From NCBI RefSeq assembly GCF_963580165.1, contig NZ_CAUZLM010000003.1, positions 154,864-218,863 of the forward strand: 64,000 bases of DNA, read 5' to 3'. The notes under the pieces are model-generated. The model did not search any database and was not told the DNA's origin. It was given only the letters and a program-made list of their open reading frames with translations. The stretch comes from Fructobacillus evanidus (GTDB lineage: Bacteria > Bacillota > Bacilli > Lactobacillales > Lactobacillaceae). Position 1 is the first letter of the stretch. Every line of letters begins with the position of its first letter. The position numbers and the translations under genes are program-made. Positions 7,901 through 14,826 of this stretch are shown here, piece after piece.

Positions 7901-8987
7901 GATTACCTTCTCGTTTGATGGCTTTAAGTACGTAAAATCAGCGAATGGTAGTGCTGAATCAGGTTATAACGGCATCCAATTGAAGTTGATTCCGATTAAT
8001 GGCACGAAGGGTGATCCACAGGTTGTCACAACTCAAACGGATGCCAACGGTTATGATGGTTACTATAAGTTTAGTAACATCGCTTATGGCGATTATGAAT
8101 TGTGGGAAGTCAATGCACCGGAAGGGTTTAAGCATATTGAGCCTCTTTATGTACACATTCAATTGAATGCAGATAAGTCCGCTTATGTCTTCACTGTCAA
8201 TGAGAAGGGGCAAGATGCACCAATCAAGACCTTGACAGTACCGGTCAGTCAAATTAACCAAGGCACTGGGGACGTTTACTTGTCGAAGCTATTCTTATTT
8301 GATGACTCGGATAAGACCGCCAATAATAACAATGGCGGCCAACCGGTTATTAACATCAATAACACGAATACGAATACCAACTCACCAGTCATTAACAATA
8401 ATCCTGTCGTGAATACTAATTCAACTTCTAATGGTGGTCAACAGCATCAAGAAGAGAATCAGCATCAAACAGGTGGAGCAACAACCCAAACTGGTGGTAA
8501 TCAAGAGCAAAAGCAAGCGACAACGACTAGTCCCAATGTAACGGGCGGTGACCAGTCACAAACAGGCGGAAAGCAAGAGCAGGCACAAGATAGTAAGTCA
8601 AATGTGACAGCTAATCCTACCACGAACGGTGGCACACAGTCGCAAGACAGCAAGTCAAATGCGACGGCGAACCCAACGGTAACCGGTGGTGCAACCACTC
8701 AAAATGGTGGTACGCAGTCACAAGACAGCCAATCGAATGCAACGGCTAATCCAACGACCATTTCGGCTCAGCCTAACCAAGCGACGGTTTCATCGTCTGG
8801 CAAGGCCGCAACTGTCTTGCCACAAACCGGCATGAAGACCGCGGACAATCCAACAAAACTTTATGTTGCTGGTTTGGCAGTATTAGCTGGAGTTGGACTT
8901 GGCTCTTGGCAGAAGGTTCAAAGTAATAACCGTAAGCGGAAGCGATTGGCCAAAATATCAGACGATTTGAAGCAAAATGCGGTTTAG
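4989..8987 (+). CDS. LPXTG adhesin with thioester domain and seven SpaA-type repeats
   Basis: A 1332-residue cell-wall-anchored protein. It begins with a KxYKxGKxW signal peptide (residues 7-15). Residues 60-200 look like a thioester (TQXA-type) domain, with Cys81 in VVFCINPF and Gln142 in AGQLVVWSL as the likely thioester pair that lets such adhesins bind host surfaces covalently. Seven SpaA/CnaB-like prealbumin domains then run from about residue 320 to 1080; domains 2 and 4 are almost identical. An Asn/Gln/Thr-rich stalk precedes LPQTG (1277-1281), a membrane segment and a basic tail. It stands where pCF10-like plasmids carry aggregation substance, so a mating-pair adhesin is likely. Confidence 0.9.
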   Translation: MEKQHYKLYKSGKFWVTAMVSTLFLATMGATNGHHAHADDLPNDGRISFPSPDPIKGHVTFSNGRVDPVLNIRVNDQVVFCINPFAHLRGGEYASSAQGQQGLTADYWHKMTTQQQNLINNAAYLAQAQGAANDSETYFAGQLVVWSLVAGQNGIPGVMNGSDKIDSTQLNNMIGAQITGWDSNVVSSGVIAKAEQILQNAAAMGQRPNFSPAPLNVTAGKSATVTDSNGVLQNFKNVSASKGLSVSTNGNQLTVTADPNVSAGDGYVSMRTISRTGNEQPYYIYGTFTDPSDVSNPLQPVFAAKDPNFIQSDLKVNIQKANLKIDKNVLNEAGIDTKQVTNSNYSLAGNVFEVHKDTADGPVVKELTTDANGNAETGSVMDYGDYVVTEKQASQGLANTFTPITVHLNADGQNVQTVTATNKEVTGGITIQKTGAETGTKQWNANYSLAGNVFKIHKDNINGEVVDEVTTDANGYAKTKTDLPLGHYVVEEVQASKGFLKTFKPQDVDITYQGQNVPIVISATGGSNQEVKGQIIVDKSGAQSGKNMINGNYTLAGNEFDIFDEQNHLVDHVTTDASGKAYSKTDLPLGKYTVIETKASQGFVKSATPQKVDLSYVGQEVPVVFDTAYETNQEVTGGISIQKTGAETGTKQWNANYSLAGNVFKIHKDSINGEVVDEVTTDANGYAKTKTDLPLGHYVVEEVQASKGFLKTFKPQDVDITYQGQNVPIVLSLTGGTNQEVKGKIVIDKSGSESKKTPWNGNYSLAGNVFDIHQDNALGKVVAQITTDANGHAETDANLPLGDYYVTESKASQGYVKSFTPQKVTLKYAGQEVALVADMAAGTNQEVTGSTSVIKQDKQTGDNSQGRATLSGAEYTLYHADGTPVKWSETGQPTPEITSGKQVSRDQVTLRIDDDLHEAGVKHLALGDYYWQETKAPEGYQIDSKKYDVSIKYQDQDTPVVTQNETSLDKVITFSFDGFKYVKSANGSAESGYNGIQLKLIPINGTKGDPQVVTTQTDANGYDGYYKFSNIAYGDYELWEVNAPEGFKHIEPLYVHIQLNADKSAYVFTVNEKGQDAPIKTLTVPVSQINQGTGDVYLSKLFLFDDSDKTANNNNGGQPVININNTNTNTNSPVINNNPVVNTNSTSNGGQQHQEENQHQTGGATTQTGGNQEQKQATTTSPNVTGGDQSQTGGKQEQAQDSKSNVTANPTTNGGTQSQDSKSNATANPTVTGGATTQNGGTQSQDSQSNATANPTTISAQPNQATVSSSGKAATVLPQTGMKTADNPTKLYVAGLAVLAGVGLGSWQKVQSNNRKRKRLAKISDDLKQNAV

Positions 8988-8992
8988 TCATC

Positions 8993-9027
8993 AAAGTAGA
9001 GAAAAGTAGAGATTTCTCTACTTTTTT
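8993..9027 (+). repeat. 10-bp repeat array A with inverted end (terminator)
   Basis: Two copies of the AAAAGTAGAG repeat followed by its reverse complement TTTCTCTACTTTTTTT. The inverted end gives a hairpin plus T run, so this array can also act as the terminator of the adhesin gene. Confidence 0.85.
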
Positions 9028-9067
9028 TATTGTCTAAAAATCAAGAAGAAATGAGAAAGAAGGAATT

Positions 9068-9295
9068 ATGGATATTTTAACTAAGTTGGTCGGTGTTGTA
9101 GTATCAGTAATCGTCGTTATTGGTCTATTTAGTATTTTGTTTGGCTTTAATAAGTTTACCAAGGGGCGTAAATCTGAAGATACCCGCATGACCGATGAGG
9201 GGATTGAAGGCATGATTTGGGGTGCAGCCACCGCTGCCATCGTCGGTGGCGTTGGTGCTGGGATTATTGCGGCCTTGTCGAAAATTTCGTTTTAA
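9068..9295 (+). CDS. Small two-span membrane protein of the T4SS operon (VirB2-like?)
   Basis: A 75-residue protein with two hydrophobic segments (residues 5-27 and 47-70) around a short charged loop (GRKSEDTRMTDEG). Size, topology and position directly before the VirB6-like gene fit the pilin-like or PrgF/G-like small subunits found at the start of Gram-positive conjugation operons. No sequence signature proves this. It is preceded by GAAGGA and opens the long secretion operon after repeat array A. Confidence 0.6.
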   Translation: MDILTKLVGVVVSVIVVIGLFSILFGFNKFTKGRKSEDTRMTDEGIEGMIWGAATAAIVGGVGAGIIAALSKISF

Positions 9296-9365
9296 ATTTT
9301 CGATTTGAATCGACGTTGGCGTAACCAACCGAATGGGGTGAAAAGCCCATTAGAAAGGATTGACT

Positions 9366-10169
9366 ATGAATGGTGTTGTTTTAGATAAAGACAAACTCAA
9401 TCAATTAACACAATCGCTTAGTTCTTGGAATCCTACGGCCAGTAGCTGGGTCAATGATATTACCCATGCTTTGATGTTTATCGGCTTTGCCATCTTAGGC
9501 ATCATGTTTTTACTGGAGTGGGCCAAAACAGCCCAGCGATTTCGGGAAACCCAAGGAACACCACTGACATCAGAGGTCATGATCAATTTAGGATTACGTT
9601 ATTTTATCGCCACCATAGTGATTGGTTTGGCACCGCAAATTATTGATGGCATGTTATACCTCGCCAATGCTATTGGTCATACCATTGCCACCACTGGCGG
9701 ACTACATAATCAAAGTAATGGCTCGAATGCCGGTCTTTGGGATATGTCACGTGTGGATTTGTCCTGGTATCAAAAAGGGATCTTTGGGGTGATTTCTTTT
9801 CTCAACTCAATCGGGACGACGATTATCTCCATGCTTGTGACCGTCATTGTCTTTATGCGTTTTTTGACTTTATGCGTTTATAAGATTTTGTCACCGATTA
9901 TGTTAGCAGCCTCACTACATGAAGACTATCGCTCCGTTTCGATTAATTATTGGAAACAAGTAGCGATTGTTTTGTTGCAATCAGTGGTTTTAATTATTAT
10001 TTTGAAGCTCATCCCAGCTTGGCAAACCGACTCACAGTTCCCATTAACTGGAAAAGTATCCTATGGTACTTGGCAAGCCGCAGCAGCGTTGGCGCTGGTC
10101 AAGTTGTTTGTGGTCGGCTGGGCAGTGATGGGCTCGCAGAGTATGATACGTCGTTTGATTGGAGGTTAA
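9366..10169 (+). CDS. VirB6/PrgH-like T4SS membrane channel protein
   Basis: A 267-residue protein with about six membrane segments, matching the polytopic VirB6/TrbL-type subunit (PrgH in pCF10-type systems). The Gly-rich hydrophilic loop near residues 105-130 (TTGGLHNQSNGSNAG) and the conserved C-terminal membrane cluster are typical. The ATG at 9366 has GAAAGGA 7 nt upstream; a TTG two codons earlier is possible. The next gene (PrgI-like) follows after 3 nt and the VirB4 gene after that, the fixed order PrgH-PrgI-PrgJ of Gram-positive T4SS operons. Confidence 0.8.
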   Translation: MNGVVLDKDKLNQLTQSLSSWNPTASSWVNDITHALMFIGFAILGIMFLLEWAKTAQRFRETQGTPLTSEVMINLGLRYFIATIVIGLAPQIIDGMLYLANAIGHTIATTGGLHNQSNGSNAGLWDMSRVDLSWYQKGIFGVISFLNSIGTTIISMLVTVIVFMRFLTLCVYKILSPIMLAASLHEDYRSVSINYWKQVAIVLLQSVVLIIILKLIPAWQTDSQFPLTGKVSYGTWQAAAALALVKLFVVGWAVMGSQSMIRRLIGG

Positions 10170-10172
10170 AAA

Positions 10173-10472
10173 ATGGCTAGTAGTGAATTTTATACAGATT
10201 TATCAAAGTGGGAACCAACGATTGGTCGGGGGTTGTTCACTCGCAAACAGGGTGGACTCATTTTAAAAATGGTACCAGGTGCTTTACTGTCAACCGGGGC
10301 TTTTATCTTGATTCCTGGCTGGTATGGCTGGGTGCTCACAATCGTTTTAGTGTGCACAACCCTGATCCCGTTCTTACTACGTTTTTTTGACTACGATCGC
10401 ACGCTGAAACGCTCCATGACCTTTTATTTAACGGAGAAGAAACGAACGTATCAAAAAATTGGAAAGGAGTAG
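10173..10472 (+). CDS. PrgI-family T4SS protein
   Basis: A 99-residue protein with two adjacent hydrophobic stretches (about 30-55 and 57-72), a charged N-terminus and a basic C-terminus, as in the PrgI family (VirB3-like). It lies 3 nt after the VirB6-like gene, with GGAGG overlapping the previous stop, and 3 nt before the VirB4 ATPase. PrgI proteins work with VirB4 at the inner face of the channel. Confidence 0.8.
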   Translation: MASSEFYTDLSKWEPTIGRGLFTRKQGGLILKMVPGALLSTGAFILIPGWYGWVLTIVLVCTTLIPFLLRFFDYDRTLKRSMTFYLTEKKRTYQKIGKE

Positions 10473-10475
10473 GGC

Positions 10476-12824
10476 ATGTTTAAGAAAAGGAAGTCCTTAT
10501 CGGTCGCCGAACAACGCAAGCAAGAGCGTTTAGCACGTTTGGGTTGCAGTACACAAGATACCTTGCAGTTTGAAGATTTAAGTCAAGAAGGTCTAATGAA
10601 AATTGATGCGGACCACTATTCACGGGCTTATGAGTTAAGTGATGTGCCTTTTGAGGCATTGGGTGTGGCCGCCCAACAAGATGTCATTGTTTCATATGGT
10701 GAAGCTTTGAATACCCTAAACGATAAGAGTCATTATCAGCTATTAGTAGTCAACGAGCACGTGGGCGAAAATGCCATTGAAAACTTATTAATGCCGATGG
10801 CTGGCACCCCCGATGATGTCTATCGACAAGAAATTAATGACATGATGAAACAACGTTTTTCATCGGAAGAAAATGAGTATCAAGTTAAACGTTACGCGAT
10901 CATTACGACGAAACAAAACCGAGCCGCAGCGGCCGAAATTGCTTTATCAAAAGCAGCATTAGCTTTTCAAGAACCTTTTCGAAAGGGCGGGGTCCCTTTA
11001 ACACTGCGTGCTTTAGATGGTGAACAACGCGTTCGGTTGATCAATCAACTGACCAATCCGGGTATGCTCATGAAGAAAGCCGATTTTAACCAGCTTCATG
11101 CCAAGGATTTAGTAGCCCCCAGCTTAATTGAACTAGATAACAATCAATTCCAGCTCAATGAACAGTATGCACGGGTGCTCTACGCGAAGTATTACCCGGA
11201 GATGTTAGAAGATGATTTCTTGAAAAATTTAACCGAAATCAAGCATGAAATCGCCATTTCTCTCCATGCGCAACCGTATAATATGCGCGATTTGCAAAGA
11301 AGACTACAAACTATCTCGCAAGTCAATAAAATGGATCAGCGTCGCCAACAAAAAGACAATGCTAAAGAGGGGGTGGATTCCGAATTTGTCTCGGGACTGG
11401 CCAAAGGTATTGGCAAGACAACGGAAGCCTTGAAAGAGGACTTTTCTAAATACGGTCAAAAGTTATTTACGGGGACTTTGACAGTGATGGTGGTGGCCCA
11501 AAATCGACGTGAGTTGAAGACCATCTCTGATGAAGTGAAAGCAGTAGGGGAAGCCAAAGGAGTTTTCTTTGAGAGTGCCTACAATTACCAAGAAGAGGCG
11601 TTTAACACAACGTTACCCATTGGGCGGTCTTTCTTACTGGAAAATCCTGAAACTTATCGAGATATGACCACGCTAAATGTCGCCACGCAACGTCCCTTTA
11701 CGTCAGTTGAATTGCAAAACCCACACGGTGAATTTTTTGGGCAAAATCAAATTACCGGAAATGTCATTACAATTGATCGTAAGGATAAGCAGGACTTGTT
11801 AACGCCATCTGGGCTGGTTTTGGGTTCGAGTGGTTCGGGTAAGTCTGTGGCGGTCAAGTATCAATTGCTTAATACGTTGTTAAATCATCCCAAAGACCGC
11901 ATTATCATTGTGGATCCGGAAAGTGAGTATTTAGAGATTGGTCAACAATTAGGGGCCCAAATCCTTGATATTTCGACCGGGACTGATAATCACCTCAATC
12001 TGATGGACTTAGCGGATCGTACCAAGCTACGTGAAGAAGATAAGAAACTCGACTTCATTAAAGAAAAGTCAAACCTGTTAACGACGATGTTTGATAAAGT
12101 GTTGACCTTGTCCGACGCACAAAAAGGTGTGATTGACTTAATCACGCATGAGACGTATGAAAAATATGAAAAGCCCACTTTAGTGGACTGGCAAACCGTA
12201 TTGAAAAACCGTCCTGAAAAAGTAGCGCAAGATTTGGCATTATCAACGAGCCCTTACACAATCGGGTCACAAGATGTGTTCTCATACGAGACCAATATCG
12301 ATTTAAGCGGTCGATTTTTGATTTTTAATACCAAGCAGTTGGATGACAACATGAAGCCGTTTGCCATGCAGGTGATTTTGGATCAGATTTGGAAACAAGT
12401 GGTTGCCTCTCAAAATATCGTGTCCACTTGGCTATTCTTTGATGAAATTCAAGTCAATTTTCAAGACAAAAACAGTGCCAATTGGTTTGCCAATTTGTGG
12501 GCCCGTGTGCGAAAGTACGGGGCGATTCCGACCGGTATTACACAGAATATCAGTAATATCACGCAATTCCAAGGTGGCCGAAACTTGACTTCCAATACCG
12601 AATTTATGATGCTACTTCGGCAAAAGGCGCCGGACCTCAAAATTTTAAAAGAAGAATTGCATTTCGATGAAAATGTTTTAGATCAGTTCGTTAATGAACG
12701 GGCTGAAGTGGGAACGGGCTTAATTCGCGTGAATGGGATTATGGTTCCCTTTAAAAATCCAATTCCAAAACACACAAAACTGTATGAATTACTCAACACG
12801 GATGTTGATACTGATAAGGAGTAG
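10476..12824 (+). CDS. VirB4/PrgJ-family T4SS ATPase
   Basis: A 782-residue ATPase that powers assembly of the secretion channel. The Walker A motif GSSGSGKS lies at about residue 450 and Walker B (LFFDEIQVNF) at about 653. The N-terminal half matches the VirB4 N-domain. The length is usual for the family. It is tightly coupled to the genes before and after it (3 nt and 2 nt gaps). It has no predicted membrane segment of its own and probably docks on the PrgI-like protein. Confidence 0.92.
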   Translation: MFKKRKSLSVAEQRKQERLARLGCSTQDTLQFEDLSQEGLMKIDADHYSRAYELSDVPFEALGVAAQQDVIVSYGEALNTLNDKSHYQLLVVNEHVGENAIENLLMPMAGTPDDVYRQEINDMMKQRFSSEENEYQVKRYAIITTKQNRAAAAEIALSKAALAFQEPFRKGGVPLTLRALDGEQRVRLINQLTNPGMLMKKADFNQLHAKDLVAPSLIELDNNQFQLNEQYARVLYAKYYPEMLEDDFLKNLTEIKHEIAISLHAQPYNMRDLQRRLQTISQVNKMDQRRQQKDNAKEGVDSEFVSGLAKGIGKTTEALKEDFSKYGQKLFTGTLTVMVVAQNRRELKTISDEVKAVGEAKGVFFESAYNYQEEAFNTTLPIGRSFLLENPETYRDMTTLNVATQRPFTSVELQNPHGEFFGQNQITGNVITIDRKDKQDLLTPSGLVLGSSGSGKSVAVKYQLLNTLLNHPKDRIIIVDPESEYLEIGQQLGAQILDISTGTDNHLNLMDLADRTKLREEDKKLDFIKEKSNLLTTMFDKVLTLSDAQKGVIDLITHETYEKYEKPTLVDWQTVLKNRPEKVAQDLALSTSPYTIGSQDVFSYETNIDLSGRFLIFNTKQLDDNMKPFAMQVILDQIWKQVVASQNIVSTWLFFDEIQVNFQDKNSANWFANLWARVRKYGAIPTGITQNISNITQFQGGRNLTSNTEFMMLLRQKAPDLKILKEELHFDENVLDQFVNERAEVGTGLIRVNGIMVPFKNPIPKHTKLYELLNTDVDTDKE

Positions 12825-12826
12825 CC

Positions 12827-13429
12827 ATGTTTAACTTGAAAAAATTGAAGATTAAAAAGCGACTATCCATTGCGGGTTTGCTTATCTTAGGGATTATGTT
12901 GGGCATTGGGGTGAAGAGTATTTCGGTGCCCAAAGTCAATCAAACGATACAGTCAACCAGTTCATTAACCAATAGCCAACCCACGATTAAGCAAAGCGAT
13001 GTGCAAAAGTTTTTAATTGCTTATTACACCAAGAAGGATTTGGGTGAAAATCAAAACCGATACCAAGGTTTCATGACCCAGGCAGCCTTCCAAGCCGAAA
13101 CAGCCAAGGAAGCCAAGCCTGAGAACCAGGCCTATAAAGGATATGTCGTTAATCAGGTGTTTGACGATGCCAAGATTTATATTGACCAAGCGGACCAACA
13201 AGCGCTAGTAACGGTTGACTATCATAATACACAACTGGTTAATAAAACAGATAACCCGAATCAGGTTGCTAGTACGAGTAAATCCGAAACGTTACTGTTA
13301 ACTTACGCAACGGAAAAGGGTCAGGCACTGGTCAATAATATTCAACGCAAAACATTGTCAGATGCTTCTAGCAACGACCAACCACAAGATTTAAACCAAG
13401 TAAGGAGTGCTCACGATGACCAAAACTGA
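12827..13429 (+). CDS. VirB8/TcpC-like T4SS protein
   Basis: A 200-residue bitopic protein: a basic N-terminus, one membrane segment (residues 15-33), then an extracellular domain. The domain begins VQKFLIAYYTKKDLGENQNR and contains alternating beta strands consistent with the NTF2-like fold of VirB8/TcpC/PrgL proteins. Fold assignment is by topology and position after VirB4; sequence similarity in this family is always weak. It starts 2 nt after virB4 and overlaps the next gene by 14 nt. Confidence 0.65.
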   Translation: MFNLKKLKIKKRLSIAGLLILGIMLGIGVKSISVPKVNQTIQSTSSLTNSQPTIKQSDVQKFLIAYYTKKDLGENQNRYQGFMTQAAFQAETAKEAKPENQAYKGYVVNQVFDDAKIYIDQADQQALVTVDYHNTQLVNKTDNPNQVASTSKSETLLLTYATEKGQALVNNIQRKTLSDASSNDQPQDLNQVRSAHDDQN

Positions 13430-13613
13430 ACGTTTACAGCAAAAGAAAAAGCGTCTTCAAACTGAGTTGAAGGCGCTCAATCAAAAAATAGCGGAGAAGA
13501 AACAAGTATTGGCACGAGTTGACCAAGAGTTGTTGGAGGCAACAATGAAAGATAATGGTATGAGCCTATCAGACTTGGTGGCTTTAGTGCAGAAGGAAAG
13601 TGACCGTGATTGA
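13416..13613 (+). CDS. Small coiled-coil protein in the T4SS operon
   Basis: A 65-residue Lys/Glu/Gln-rich protein, almost entirely coiled coil (residues 1-45), with a short tail MSLSDLVALVQKES. The ATG at 13416 follows TAAGGAG inside the end of the previous gene. It is probably a structural or regulatory accessory of the secretion operon. No specific function is recognised. Confidence 0.65.
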   Translation: MTKTERLQQKKKRLQTELKALNQKIAEKKQVLARVDQELLEATMKDNGMSLSDLVALVQKESDRD

Positions 13614-13672
13614 CGGTGATAACGATTGCCGTTTATTAAATTGAATGATCCAAAATCAAAAGGAGTATAACG

Positions 13673-14776
13673 ATGCGAAAACTTTTAAAACATTTATTCC
13701 CATCACACAAGACTGAAAGCCATTACGGTTATGAGGTGCGTGCTGGGAAGTACGTGCCCACTGAGGTCTTTCATGAAACAGAAGACTTCTTGAACTATGT
13801 GGAACAACAGAGTCAAGACCTTGAAAGGCGTGGTCTAACAGACCAAGTTGGGCTATTGAAGAGCGCACCGTCTGGTGAATATCTCTTTGCCCTGATTTTT
13901 GATTTACCTGCTCGTGGTGATATTGATAGCCAGTTGGCTGATTTTTATACCAAGAAGAAGTTGCCTTATGACTCATCCATTTTCAATCGCTTTTCACAAT
14001 CAGCGGAACCGGTTCAACCAACCCATTTGGAACAAGTATCAAATGCAGATGATGTCACAGCAGAAAATGCGGATTTAAAGGTCGCTACTGAAAATGCAGA
14101 TTTGGTCGTTGCCGCTGATGAAACAACCGATGCCGCTACCACTGAGTCGCAACCGGTCCCCGGTGAACAACCATCATCTGCAACGCCTGTTCCAGTGTCA
14201 GAAGCGGTCACAGCTGATGCTGAAGTGGAAACCGAAACACTTGAACAAAAAGACCTCAAAATTCAACACTTAACCGCACTCTTAGCTCAGCAACAAGCTG
14301 CCTCTAGTTCCCAGCAACCAGCAGAAACTGTGCCACCCGTAAATACGGAGTTAGCTTCTTTGCAAGAAGATGTTTCATCAGCGGTGGTTAAGGTCTTAGA
14401 AGAAAAACAAGCGAAATTGTCGGCCTTGTTAAACCAATCTGATCAGTCGGGAACCATTCGACGGGAAACGCAACAGGAATACGAAGAAAAGCGCATCAAG
14501 CTGTTAGATCAAGTCAAGAAAACCGCGGCCCGCGATTTAGAAGAAGCCAAGCGCCGCGAAAAGGAACGCTATGAACAGGCCCTTCGGGATTTGGATGATC
14601 AGTTTGATAAGACTCAGGCCCACTTGGTTGTCGAAGTTGATCAGTCCATTCAACATGACCATGATCAAATGCTGGAAAAACGATTAGATGAAAACCAAAA
14701 ACAATTGGAACGCTTGTTAAGTGCCCGCGAAGAGTTAACCACTAAAATTCACGAAGCCAAGAAGCTCTTTTCATAA
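13673..14776 (+). CDS. Coiled-coil T4SS-associated cytoplasmic protein
   Basis: A 367-residue protein. Residues 1-108 are a compact domain (start MRKLLKHLFPSHK; conserved YGYEVRAGKYVPTEVFHETE). An acidic Ala/Thr/Val-rich linker (120-200) and a long charged coiled coil (about 230-367) follow. No signal peptide or membrane segment is visible. Comparable coiled-coil proteins precede the wall hydrolase in pCF10-like operons, but no firm homolog is recognised. It begins with AAAGGAG and ends in a terminator. Confidence 0.65.
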   Translation: MRKLLKHLFPSHKTESHYGYEVRAGKYVPTEVFHETEDFLNYVEQQSQDLERRGLTDQVGLLKSAPSGEYLFALIFDLPARGDIDSQLADFYTKKKLPYDSSIFNRFSQSAEPVQPTHLEQVSNADDVTAENADLKVATENADLVVAADETTDAATTESQPVPGEQPSSATPVPVSEAVTADAEVETETLEQKDLKIQHLTALLAQQQAASSSQQPAETVPPVNTELASLQEDVSSAVVKVLEEKQAKLSALLNQSDQSGTIRRETQQEYEEKRIKLLDQVKKTAARDLEEAKRREKERYEQALRDLDDQFDKTQAHLVVEVDQSIQHDHDQMLEKRLDENQKQLERLLSAREELTTKIHEAKKLFS

Positions 14777-14805
14777 GCAGTCAGAAATCTGGCTGCTTTT
14801 TTTGA
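14776..14805 (+). terminator. Intrinsic terminator inside the T4SS operon
   Basis: The stem AGCAGTCAGA / TCTGGCTGCT (one G-U pair) with a T run begins in the stop codon of the coiled-coil gene, 22 nt before the hydrolase ribosome binding site. It probably reduces expression of the hydrolase relative to the upstream genes. Confidence 0.8.
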
Positions 14806-14826
14806 GCAGTCAAGAGGAGACAAAAA

